From: Eutrema japonicum
Lineage: Eukaryota > Streptophyta > Magnoliopsida > Brassicales > Brassicaceae
Assembly (NCBI GenBank): GCA_030161315.1
Contig: BSQW01000001.1
Span: 21,636,288 to 21,700,287 of the forward strand
Direction of reading: 5' to 3'
Length of the DNA stretch: 64,000 nucleotides
In this document: positions 1-11,869 of the stretch, piece by piece
How positions within the stretch are numbered: the first letter of the stretch is position 1
Layout: every line of letters starts with the position of its first letter
Position numbers and translations under genes: made by a program
The notes under the pieces: model-generated
Seen by the model: only the letters and a program-made list of their open reading frames with translations
The model's database searches: none
Told to the model about the DNA's origin: nothing

Positions 1-688
1 CGAGATCTTGAGGGTTTAGCCGTGGAAGAATCAACTCGCACATCGGACGAATTGATCGGTGGCCCGTGATAATGAATTGGCTTTCTCCGGGAAAGCTTCT
101 TCGACTGTCATTTCTCCATTTTTCAACCCCAATTTTGTGTTTACCTAATTCAGTCTCGGGGTTTATGTTGGACAGAGGAAGATAGTGTGGGACTGATGAT
201 TGCTTGTGATTTGAGATTGCAACTAGAAATTTCTAATTGATCAGATTCTAGTTTTCGATTATTCAATTTGGGTTTTACAATTAAAAATCAAAAATTAATT
301 TAAGAACACAAAGCAAAAAGAAAATTAAAATTAAACCTTAAAACAACATAAATTTAGAGAGATCGAGAGAGTTCGAACAAAAAAAAAAAAGAGATCGAGA
401 GAAATGGGATAGAGAGAGAGAAAGATAGAACATGGTAAAAATTGGTTAAAATTATAATTGGGTTGTAATCGGTTTAATTTTGGTTTAATTTTGAATTTAT
501 TTGGTTAAGGTTAGATTGGTAAATAGTAAACCGAAATTAATTGTGGTTTGTGTGTAATTTGGTTTCGAACTTTTATTTGGTGGATAAATACGTTTTTACA
601 TTTCATTCGGTGGGGATATATGTTTCGAACTTTAATTTCGTGGGGATCTAAGTCGATATCGCTCGGGTTAGAAAATCTGGTATAGAGT
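1..688. other. AT-rich left-edge sequence, no gene seen
   Basis: No convincing coding sequence. There is a purine-rich stretch around 355-430 (A-run plus GAGA-type repeats). It may be flank or the 5' part of the MULE-type element to which the following pseudogene belongs, but no terminus is visible. Confidence 0.4.
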
Positions 689-1545
689 ATGAGTCCACCG
701 AAGGCCGCAAAGATCCAGACAGAACATAAGAAGCATATAATCCCACAGAAGAAGAACCCAATCGCACTGAAGACGCAGCCACAAAAGAAGCAGCCAATCG
801 CACTGAAGACGCAGCCAATCGCACTGATGAAGCACCCAATCGCACTAATGAAGACGCATGCACAGAAGAACTCAATCGTAGTGAAGAAGCACCCACAGAA
901 GATGCAGCCACAGATGCACATATGGAAGTTGAAACGGGCACACTAAAGAGAGAAAGTCAAATGAAGGTGATGAGGACGAAGAGAGAAACTCAAATGAGGA
1001 AGACGGCAATGAAGTAGAAGAGGAAGCGTATATGCTTTCACCGTCGAAGGTATGTATACTTGAGATTGAGATTGAGAATTGCTCTATTACTCAATTACAG
1101 ATAAGTTATTAAGATTAGGAATTGAGATTGAGTATGTATACTTGAGATTGGGAATTGAGTATGTATACTTGAGATTGAGATTGGGAATTGTTCAATTACA
1201 GGTTAGGCTCTAGAAAACAACTAAGTTATGTTAAGTATTTGAATTTGCAGGATACCGATGATGATGATTCCCAACCACTGCAGCCCGAGAAACTGTTCTT
1301 TGGTCCAACTGAATACATCAAGAGCTATGAACTAGGTGTATTGTGACACATACAGTGGAATACATAGAGAAATTTCCAGCATAACTGAAATGGTTCAGAA
1401 AACATTCACAATTTAAGCATATATTCCACATGCCTAAGGAGCCAAACCACATGATTCAAGGCATGTGGATGCTTCTGCTTCACACAGCTTGTACGAGAGA
1501 TGCAAAGAGAATGCTAGTTTGTGGTGAATTGAATGCCTATTAGGT
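689..1545 (+). pseudogene. Decayed DUF1985-type (Ulp1-like MULE-associated) gene fragment
   Basis: One frame through 720-955 encodes an acidic, repetitive segment built on a module like N-R-T-E-D-A, followed by an acidic stretch. A likely intron runs from about 1050 (GTATGT donor) to about 1249 (TTTGCAG acceptor) and holds short TTGAGATTGAGA-type tandem repeats. The next exon encodes FFGPTEYIKSYELGVL, then, after a stop and frame breaks, KHIFHMPKEPNHMIQGMW and a HTACTRDAKRML segment. I recall this block as typical of DUF1985 proteins encoded by Ulp1-protease-carrying Mutator-like elements in Brassicaceae. At least two in-frame stops and a frameshift occur between 1345 and 1405, and the frame closes near 1545, so it is not functional. 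No Ulp1 catalytic domain is visible. The family call rests on recalled similarity. Confidence 0.55.
1050..1200. repeat. Short tandem repeat in pseudogene intron
   Basis: Irregular reiterations of TATACTTGAGATTG(AGATTG)GGAATTGAG occur at least three times in about 150 bp, inside the presumed intron of the DUF1985-type pseudogene. Confidence 0.6.
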
Positions 1546-2163
1546 ATTCTATGAAAAAGCACGCGCCGCTTGATTCTTATTTTGGATTTTCTTTTTGCAC
1601 TTCTTTAGGATTCCATTTTTATTTGTCAAATTGTTACAATAAAACTATCTTTACTTCTACTGATTTAAATCAATTTTTGAGCTAAATTCTTAAAGTTAAC
1701 AAATCCTTAAAGTTCTACTAGTATGTTGGGTTTGGTGTAATTAAATCTTTAAAAATCAAGAAAAATCCACCAACAGAAGAAAACAAAAATTGGATTGGAA
1801 TGGTTTTCAATTTAATAAGAAAATTTGGGATTTCAATTATTATTTTTTTTTTTGGGTGGAGTTCCTCAAACAATTTATACTTTGGAAATGAAAATTATGG
1901 ACCAACAATGTACTATAGCAAGTAGCAACAACACCCACAAAAGATTTGGTTTTTAACTTTTAACTACACTAACAAAAGTCAAAACCCATAAGAGAGACGA
2001 TTTTCGTATAAAGATATTCACACGGATATATCATGAAGCCTCCCATTTCTATTGGATTTTCTTTTTTTCAACCAGTTGCAGAGGACACAGCATCATCTGA
2101 GTCCACCTTCAGCTGCAACAAAATAAACAAACCGAAAACCAACATCACTTTACAAAGACTGAT
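1546..2163. other. AT-rich spacer between pseudogene and NUP160 3' end
   Basis: No coding potential recognised. The part next to 2163 should hold the NUP160 3' UTR and polyadenylation region, which cannot be placed precisely. Confidence 0.4.
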
Positions 2164-5100
2164 TCAAAAATCACGACATGATTTGCAGCACTCTTGTGAT
2201 TGCAAATGTACCAGTTTTAAGTGATTGAGTAATGCTTGATGGAGTTGTCCCTTGAGCTTCTTGCACTGCTCCAACATCCGTCCTGAGTTCATCGTTTTCT
2301 CTAGCTCCCACCATAGCCTTTCCACTGTTGTGTAAGGAAACCAAACCCCTGATACTTTTTTCCTTTTCAATACCTCTGCTGGTTTCTGTTTTAGACAAGA
2401 GAGAAATGTTATTTAAGTCCCCTATCATATGTGAAGCATGCTCTTCATAGTATATTAACAAGAACATGTCAATGCAAACGTAAACTCATGCTTAGTCATA
2501 AGAGCTTCTTAAGAATAAAGTCTGCAACCATTTGTTTTATTGTTTAGTGCATGTGTAAGACTCTTGCAACTTAAACGTTCTCTATGTTTCCATAAATTAT
2601 ATATTCAATTCGACCTTGAGAATCTGCAAAACCCTAGCGAACCTACAAACCCTAATAAGGAGGAAAAGCTATCCTATAGCGAGATGCTTATAGTCCAACA
2701 ATGATTCTCTACAGCTGACAGCCATAGATAATATATAACTCACTGATGATGCAAATGATTCCATGTACTCCAATAGCAAATTAGTGGCCTCTGTAAGACG
2801 CCCATAGTCAACATATAACTGAAACAAGGAAGCAGGACTTGCTTCTTGCCCACCCATTCCCAAAGCTCTTTCCTTCTGACCGTCCTGTCGAACTCAAAAA
2901 TAAAACTTGCATGAGACTAGAAGAGAACAACTTTCCAAATGATTTCTTTCCATGGTGTAAATGAAAGCCAGCAACCTAATTGTAGATTCTAAGGCACGAC
3001 AATAATTGTATAGGGATATTAAATACAATCTCTTCACCATTAAGCAGTCATGCCTTTTACCCTAAACATCTCTCAGACAGTGTAATGATCTAACATGATA
3101 TACAACAAGAACAAATAAATCTACTCTAGAATCTGCAACTCAGATATAGTAATAGTGAAGGTACTTGTGCAACATTGTTCATGAATATTAATTATTTTTA
3201 TCAAGGAGGCAGCAAGACCAAATCCAAAGCTTCATGATTTAAAGCTACATAAATTAATTGAACTATATATATCACAAACTAAAAAGGTAATCCACTCAAA
3301 AATTTCTAACATATATCCAAAATATTACCTTGAACATTTGAACCAGCCAGAGAGGCAATTCGATACAAGAATCTGCTTGAAGAAGGGTTGAAGCAACAGT
3401 CACTGGTAGTCTAGCGTGTATGTCTTTGTACCTCTTCTGCATTTACATAGATCAGGTACACAAATTATTTCACGAAACAAATAATGATTAAAACTTCCTA
3501 TACTCTAAGCACCAATTAGAAAATTCATGCACACTAGAACGAACCAATTACACTCCCAGTAAAGGGTAGTGACAATGTAAGCAGGTCTTTTTGAAAGATT
3601 TATGCTCTGGTTTCAGTGACCAAATAAAAAGAGATGACTATAATTCGAGACACATTCTTGGTGCATCATAACCATTTAAATTCAGAGCAGCTAAGGGCAT
3701 ATTTCTGGTCCAATCAAGGATTCAGAAGTCACTCACAAGATAAACCTCAAGAATTTCCCAGTCACCAGCCAACTTAGAGCCCTGAACAGCAGGGCTTCTA
3801 TCAGGCGAATGAGTAACTTCTTCGTCCGTAGATGTTAACATAAGATTAGGCCTGAGATCATTTCTGTAAGATAAATAAAGTTAAATATTAATGTTATTTT
3901 GGATAAGTCAGGTAAGTCAACAAGTAACCAATGAAATACCAAGCAACTAAGGAATAGTCACTCACGATGTCCATAGCGTCCCTTTAGCAGGGCAACATTT
4001 AATTGCCATATTCTCAAATATCTTTTCCAGCTCCCTGAGAATAAAGCAGTAATTCTTGAACCTACGTAATTCTCAAGGAATATGACTTCAGAAAATACCA
4101 AGCAAGAAATTAACCTTTTCAAAGCTGACCCATTCCAAAATTTTAAAACAACAGTGAATGCCATATCATACAAGTTTGCCTGGACAAGAAGGTCAACCAA
4201 GTCTGATGGTGGCTTTTGGAGTCCTGGAGTGAAGACAACAATGCATAGTTATAGACATGATTGTATTAGATGGCTTGGAAACTATCAGCAGGGTCTCTTA
4301 CACCCTATTGAAATCATGCCGTAGGGAAATGATATTGCATAGAACACATTTATGCCACCTAAGCAGTCTGTCATGGAAGACAGGTCCACCCAGTAGCTAA
4401 ATCAATGATGCACAAAAGCTATCTCATATATAAAAGGAGACTTTAAATATTTAATACTTTCAATGTGGCAGTAGATCAAGCTCTTAATGTCCTAACATCA
4501 TATTTAGGGTGAAGATACCCTGTGATTTTCTGTCAACCACAATTGCAGAAGCCTTTTAACTAGTTCTAAAGCACGGATTATTCAAAGTTCCAACTACCCT
4601 TTACTGCAAACTCAAAACAGACCATGGATGAAATAGGACAGTTTACCAGAATATGTCCACCCGAAATTTTTCAGAGAAAGCAAATATTCTGCTGTAGTAA
4701 AAACAAACTCGTTTTGGAGTTTCTCGATATCAATGTAACTCTGCTCCCCTTTGGGCTGGTCATTACTCCTTACTGCAGCAAAAGTAATTTAAAATGACTA
4801 TCCATGTGATAATACAACAAAGTAACAGAGCGATGCTTCAGCGTTTAAAGATTGAGATTAGTACTGCAAAAGTTAAATATCAGTAAGAAAAGACAAGTAT
4901 AAGATGTGGTTGAGAGGACTAACATTGTTCTTCTTCTACTCTTCTAGCCTTTTTCACTGAATAACGCATGGATTCTTCTGGTAATGGATCAATCCAAGCA
5001 TACCCAGGATGAACAAGACTTAATGCATTCATAGCAGCAGAAAGTCCATTAAGCCTCTCTTGCAAAACTAGGGACATGTGTATGTAATCCTTGGATACTG

Positions 5101-8100
5101 CCTCGCTTCTCAAACGAACAGAAAACTGATACATGTAACTTGCTGCCATTCGCCAATTGTGTCGTCTCATCTCATAAGCATAAAGCAGCTTGTATGGATT
5201 TGGCTTAATCATTATCTCAGAACGGCCGGCCTACAAATCGTAGAAAGAAGGAATGAAACAGGAGAAATAAACCAAGGGCAGAATTAATCCGACTCTGCTT
5301 CCCACAAATTACCTTCCAAGATAGCTCTTGGGTGATCTTCTCTGTTAAGCCGATGAAAGGTAGATGTCCATCACTGAGGATCTGAAATCAAAAGAGAAAT
5401 ATTCATAGGAATTTGCTTTTTTAAAGTCATGGTAGTACAAACATCTTTGTGGAGGCCTGAGCATTTAAGACAGCACTAACAATAGCAGAATCATTTTTGG
5501 CTCCAGAAAAACATACACCTAACAGCAAAGAGAAATTGCACATGAATTACACTGTTTATAACAATTATGGTGAAAATGGACTGTGAATGGTTCTCGTGGT
5601 ACCAGACAATATAGAGGGAAAGATATCCTGGGGTTTTGGTCCCCCTTTGCCAAAAGCATAGAAGAAATTATTAAGGAAAATAAGAGAAGAGAATTCTTGA
5701 CCTCTACCTTTGTTTTGCCACATTCAAATAGAACTATTATGAAGCGCCTCAAACAGATGCGCTTAATCTCCTCATCAGGGTTTGAAATTATAGCACAGTA
5801 AGCATCATTCAGGAGATTCAGATCTAAGGTGAACTTGAAAACATTTGCCCACAATCGTCCTCTACTGTGGGTGGCTGTTACAGGTAGAGGGACGTTCTCA
5901 CTACTTTCCATGAAATTAATGGCCTCATCTACTTGCTCAAGGGCTGCATAAGCAAACTGACAAGCTCCTTCACTTATATTGTAACGTTCAAAAATTTGCA
6001 TAGCCCATTCATAGTAATGAAGTTTCCATGTCGCACAAGACTTTATACCATCTGAAATAGTGGCACCTGCTTCAACCAAATGGAGGGTAAAAAGGGAATA
6101 ATGAATCTGCTAGATATACAGCCTAGATTTCCAAAATAATAGGCAAACTGGCAAAGAACTAGAGAAAAAATATTTTTTGAGGAGCTCACCAATTGTGGAA
6201 TGCGAAAATCCTGCTTCTTCAGACAAGCTGTGCAAAGCCTCCCAAGATCCTTCACCTGATGAAGCTCTACATTGGGAACCATGACAGGGTAGATACTTGA
6301 GATGTAGGTTAGAAAATACGAAGACAAATGTACTTGAATGGATAATATTAGAAAATAAATGAACCAGAGACATTGAACAACAAAGGCAGAAAATAGAGAT
6401 GTCTTCTATGCGATTAGAATAAAACCCACAAATTATGTATATTCCCAATATATAATTCATACATGACAGGACTTCAAATCATCCTGAACAGACTTCAAAT
6501 AATAAGCACCTGAAGAAGCAGCGGATGGCATCACTAATCTTCCTCTCTCTTAATATCCTGCAGGCTCCACGTTGTACTTGATCAAGGAGGCAACAACCAC
6601 GGAGATGTTGAAGAAGACACCAATCTCCAGTAGTATCTTGAGCACGTCCATATGTTTTCTCCCCACACAAACTTGCCTCCACAACCACAAGGATTCGCTT
6701 GAGAAGGTAATTAAGAATATACGGAAAAAATTAAAACAGAGGAATCAGCAAATAATATTAACTAGCAATTAGCTAGATATAACATTTTATTGGAAAAGGT
6801 TCGTCACAGAAGCCAAGACATTTTTTACCTCAACAGCATCAGACTGTCCATTCCTCATCAACCTAAGAGTAAGCTCATTTGAGCGTCTTAGCAGTGAAGA
6901 AGAGTCCTCTCCTGTTTTACTATAACGAATCCAGCTGATAAAGTTCTGTACCAAACTTGTAATGATTTGTGAACTTGGAAGATATCTCAAGTTAAATTGG
7001 CTGCCCACAATGCAACTTCGGTCACTAAAAAGAAGAATATACGCCAATGAGAAACCACATTTTCCAAGCACTGTGTTCCATGATCTTTTGTCAACGCTGC
7101 TATCTGCAATGACAAAACGATTGTGTCCAGTCAGAAATATTGGATTGACTGTGAGGTATGAGCTTTGTGGAATATTTTCCAAATACAACAACCTACCAAT
7201 CTGTAGAGATGAGAGTTTAAAGCTGAAATCTTCCAATGAAGTCGACTCAGCCGGAGTGTTAACAAAGAAAAGGATGATGAGCCACTCTGAGACAATATCT
7301 TGGATCATTGGAAGCAACTCCAGCCGTAGCTTGCATATGGCTTGCTGTGACATATTAACCTGCAGAAAGAAAAAGCCAAAGAATACAAATAATGGATGAC
7401 TGAGTTTATAATATATAAATGCAAAAAAATAGAATATGTGACATTAGTGACAAAATATAAACTACACTGATTCCATTAAAGGAATACATTTTGACAATGA
7501 TATGAGAAAAGTGGAAACTGACCTGCCCAGAGATGTTAAGCAGATAGCTAACGAGTAGGAAGATGTCAAAGGCAGACTCAAACATCACCTTTACAAACTG
7601 AGAAGTGGCGTGGACAAGGATAGAACTACAGATATCAGATAATGCCTCGCCATCATTATTATTCATAAATTTCTTAGGGACCAGATACTTCAAATAGTGC
7701 TCCATGATAGTAAAAACCTTTTCCCAAGATCCAGCCCTTTGACATAGAGAAGAGAGAGACAATAACATATCACTGGAGAATGTTCTAAGATTTTTATGAG
7801 CTTCGAGCTCTTTTTCCCATGCTCTATCAGCACCAAGATCCGACCAAGTACGCTGACCTATGGACATAGCATATCCCGCCTCAAGGATGTTAACTAATCG
7901 GGGAACTATTTCATCCGATGAGATAACTGGCTTTCCAGTAATTGATTCATAATACATGGCATAAGGAGCACCACCCAACTGCTTACTGATCTTCAAAGTA
8001 CATTTTCGTACCTCCGACAGAATCTCCTGTTCATTGTGAGACATGCCACTAGTCAGGCTGCTGAATTCGGAGGAAGATCCTATCAAAAGGCAGACATTGT

Positions 8101-11100
8101 ATTAAGTATTAAGCGATTGTAAGCAATACAAGGATATTCTGGTTCTAGATAATAGATCAAGAATCCTTTACATACCTCCAAGGCTGTGCTCAGCATTCTC
8201 TAATCTAAAGAACAACGATACAGAACTGTTTCTAACTAAACCAATAACATCTGACTGAACCAGCAACGTGCAAGGTTCATTATTGTTGCGCCAATGATGG
8301 AGATAACATGTACAAAAGTTTTCCCACCAGTTAAAAACTGAAATAGAAGTTTCACCAGTAACCTGACATAAGAAAAGGCATATTTCAGCTTTTATGACCC
8401 AGAGTTATGCCAACTAACAGTAGAACGCATTGTATCTACAAGGTACTCTAGAACATAGCAAGAACCAAACCTCATGCTCAACCAGTAAAAGAATCTCGGT
8501 TTTAAGCTCATCAAGACTTAAAGATTGAAACTCAGAATCAGTCCAATGTTTGTTGTGGTCCATTAAAGTTAGACGCAAGGCAACATTGTGAAAAATTCCA
8601 GGACAAAGAAGCCTGCGTAAGAAGATTGATGAAATGAATCCCATAATTTGATCCTGCAAAGTGCAATATAGGTAAAGATGGAGTCAGACAAATAAACATT
8701 GTTTTACAGCATAACATGCATAAAAGGAGAAACAGATTGGGTAAAACGTTTTTTTCAACAAAATGAAAGCTATGTTTTAGCATAAACACCTTTGCGGATG
8801 AAAACAGTGAATGCGTTGTCAGAAGAAGGTCATGTGAAGAGCTCTTAGAACTCAGAAATAGCTGCTCGGAAATGCATTCTTCCTGCAAAGTGTAAGACTG
8901 TGCTTCCCTAGGTCAAGGAAAACAATTTAAAATACAGCATTATCAACCATCAAGAAACAAAAATCAAAGCAGTGAACACTAAAATATCTGTAGATAGTAA
9001 ATAGCACAACCACTACGTAAAGATGCACTAGAGCAGCAATTCCCTCCACAGTTTAGATACTAACAAGCTTTCTAGATTAACCTACTAAAATTTTGAAAAA
9101 CCAATCTCAGAAATGCAACCTCTGGAAAAGGCTTCACCTAGAGTTCTGCATTTTTTTCAAGAAGACTCCATCACAAGGAAATTATAACACAGAAATTCAC
9201 CTACTATATGTTACATTAATGTTTCCAAATAGTAAAGGTTCCAAGATGAAGAGGACCAGAGAAAATAAGACTTGCACGTATATGCAGAACCGCTTAATAC
9301 ATCAGTATAATGCAATTTTTACATGGATACTGGCGTACAAAGTAACTCAACCAAATCAGCAGAAAAAAGTCTTCTCGAACTTACATGGTGCTAGATTTCT
9401 GGCACAACATGTGAGATGTCAAATCATCGGCCTTCAGAATCCAGATCTGGTCGGATGTAAATCTTACATCCCGCAATTCCCCCTGCGAGAGTCAGGAATC
9501 AGGATATGCAATTTAACAAAGTTACGACAAAAGGCATACAAGGAAGATACAAATTCAACATAGTTATGAGCAAAAAAAAAACAGAATAGCATGAGCCCAA
9601 AAACTGTACCCCTTCCAGTGGAATATTCTGTAATCCAGAATCCAGTGACAAAGCTATCCCCTCCCCAGAACTAAAGTGAAGGCCATATACAGTGATCACG
9701 TCCACGCTGACACCCTTTGAAAATTGGGAAAAGGGTATTAGAGATAGAATGCAATAAAAAAATTAACTGCATATGTCCCACTCAAGTCAACCCGTCAGTC
9801 GTTAAAAATTTGTAAAAGCTTACCATACTATTTCTATACAATACAGCTATTGGAATGATGCCAGAATCGTCAGCTTTTCCCAACCATAACCTCAGACACA
9901 TAACCCCTAGTGAAAGAAGCATGAAAAAGTCAAAACAGAGGTAAAAAGATAATCAAACAAAATCAATTAACGGCCACCAATAGAACTAGTAGATATTACC
10001 CTCAAGGTTTTTAGCAGCTATACTCTGACACAAAACCCTGCTATAAGTCAAAATATCCCAGACACGTAATGCCCCATCAGTATGAAGCACAAATATAAAA
10101 TTTCTCCCATGAACTTCTGATATAAATATATCTTGCACGGCTGCAACAACTGTCCCCCTACATTGCACATTATAAGTGGTTATTTAGGTGAACATCACGA
10201 GAAGGAAAAAGAAGGGCATACAGCAAAAGATAGCATTACATTAGCTTTGTTTCGTTCTTATAAGTATATAAAGAAAAGACATTTGTTTTCTAATAACTGT
10301 ACTACAAGACGTGCCTTAAAAATCCCCATAGACGACTGAATCCTGTATCATCACGCAGCTCCTGGTGGAAACCTGATCAGAGACAAGGCAAGTAATAAGA
10401 GAACGGAAGAAACATCAAAATTAAGATACTCAGCTAGTGCAGAGTAATCATCTACCTGATGGTTTCTGAGGAGACACAAAAGGTTGGAAGCAAGAGACAC
10501 AACCATCAGACCTCCCAAGAAAAAGGAAGCCAGGGGATGCAGCGACACTTGTAACATGAGTTTCGTTTAAGTAAGGTCGAACATCCAAGTGAATCAGATG
10601 ATCAAGCGGGAAGACTGAGCCAGACTTATAGGCTGGCGCATTTGAGAGTTTAAGGACGTAGACAACACCAGACGGCGTGAGGGCGTAAAGAAAGAAGACG
10701 AGTCGACCACTATCACTACCCTGCAATTCAATTCCATAGCTTCAACTTCAACACACCAAAAAAAAGCAATAAACTAAAGGATCAAAATTCAGAAGACGGT
10801 TTAATGTAAACTACCTCGTCGGCGAATACAAAAGCAAAAGGAGAGAGAGTATGAGCAAAGACGAAACGCAGCCCGGTTATTGGAAATCCCGACTTAGCAG
10901 AGAGCTGAAGAAGCTCGAGGACATTTGGGCTCGTCTTGTTGATTCTCCAAATGAAAGAGATCTGAGTTTCCTCAATTACACAGCTAGAAGCATAGTCTTC
11001 TTCTGACGAAGGAAGCAGAACACACCCATTGTTCTCACTTGAATTAGTACCGATAGTGGAAGAAGAAGGAGAAGGAGAAGGCACAGATATCTCGACCCAT

Positions 11101-11171
11101 TTGACGACATTTCCGCCGCCTGCAACTGGAACCTCCACACCGGCAGGCGAACTCCGACGATTCCCCTCCAT
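2164..11171 (-). CDS. NUP160: Nuclear pore complex protein NUP160 (SAR1), multi-exon gene
   Basis: Encodes the large scaffold nucleoporin of the NUP107-160 (Y) complex. In A. thaliana it is known as SUPPRESSOR OF AUXIN RESISTANCE 1 and is needed for mRNA export and auxin and cold responses. The start ATG at 11171 opens a proline/serine-rich N-terminus (MEGNRRSSPAGVEVPVAGGG) as in the Arabidopsis protein. First exons read from splice sites: 10815-11171, 10456-10720, 10315-10372, 10000-10157 and 9824-9906, in compatible phases and encoding the N-terminal beta-propeller part (for example LRLWLGKADDSGIIPIAVLY). Later exons down to 2164 carry helical-repeat sequence, such as the segment around 7560-8070 and ...NPYKLLYAYEMRRHNW near 5150. 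The stop TGA is at 2164-2166. More than 20 exons are likely; I did not resolve every border. One intron (after 10315) appears to use a GC donor. No disabling change was found in the parts checked. Confidence 0.9.
10158..10314 (-). other. GC-AG intron of NUP160
   Basis: The exon ending at 10315 (...GGATTTTTAAG) is followed by GCACGT, not GT. The acceptor (...AATGTAG) precedes the exon starting at 10157. Joining there keeps the frame (phase 2, giving ...FLRGTVVAAVQ). No GT donor nearby preserves both flanks as well. Confidence 0.6.
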
Positions 11172-11869
11172 TTTTTCTCTGAACCCTAAACCTTTCTTAA
11201 CTCAGAAATTGCAGACGGAACCGAAGAGGACCATCGTCAGGAATACCACTCTTCCCCCGTTTTAATTAGAAATCTCCCTCTGTAGGAAAAGTCGATTTTA
11301 CCTTTAATGAACAGTTGTAAAGAATAAGTAAAATTGAATTGGTAAGAGAACAACGAAATGTACGGGAGCTCAGTGGTTGCGAGCTCCACGTAACGCACGA
11401 CCGAGGTTCGAACCCCGGTGATACTCGGTGTATCTAATTTTTTGAATACTGACGGTTGATAATCCGAAGAAAAGAGACTCTCCGGTTTAGATATTTGATA
11501 ACTCAGCCCATTAATGATTAATCTTTATTGGGCCTAATTTTTTGGCCCATTCAATGTAAACTGAAACCTAACATTCAACGGTGCATTTAACTCCGTTGAA
11601 CTCTTTCCTGAACAAAACTGTCTCTTGTGGATGAATGTTAGAGCTCGTTGTAGCGATGCTATTGCTTCTTCTTCTTCTTCTTCTTCTTTCACGATTCCTC
11701 TCTTCTTCTTCTTTCTGCTTCTATAGCAAAACCAATTGGAGAAAGAGACTAACCCATCCAAGAGAAGTTTCTTTTGAATCCGTTGAATTGTTGTTTTTTT
11801 TTCTTATCAACTCAATTATGCCGTCGATAGAATTATGGTCCTCGGGGTGTTATTAGGGTTTCAATTCTC
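11172..11869. other. NUP160 upstream region and spacer
   Basis: Contains the probable NUP160 5' UTR and promoter (minus strand), a tRNA-like SINE piece (about 11363-11440) and a CTT-rich tract at 11668-11720. No intact gene seen. Confidence 0.5.
11363..11440 (+). repeat. tRNA-derived SINE-like fragment
   Basis: Has pol III internal-promoter-like boxes: an A-box-like AGCTCAGTGG at about 11367 and a B-box GGTTCGAACCCC at about 11405, spaced as in tRNA genes. The flanks cannot form an acceptor stem, so it is not a functional tRNA. A SINE head or tRNA pseudogene is most likely. Confidence 0.45.

Noticed and set aside
648..941. Minus-strand open frames over the NRTEDA repeat region
   Set aside because: Low-complexity shadows of the plus-strand acidic repeat.
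6962..7399. 145-codon plus-strand frame inside NUP160
   Set aside because: Antisense shadow of NUP160 exons; no independent evidence.
11363..11440. Functional tRNA gene
   Set aside because: A- and B-box-like sequences are present but no acceptor stem can form; called a SINE-like fragment instead.
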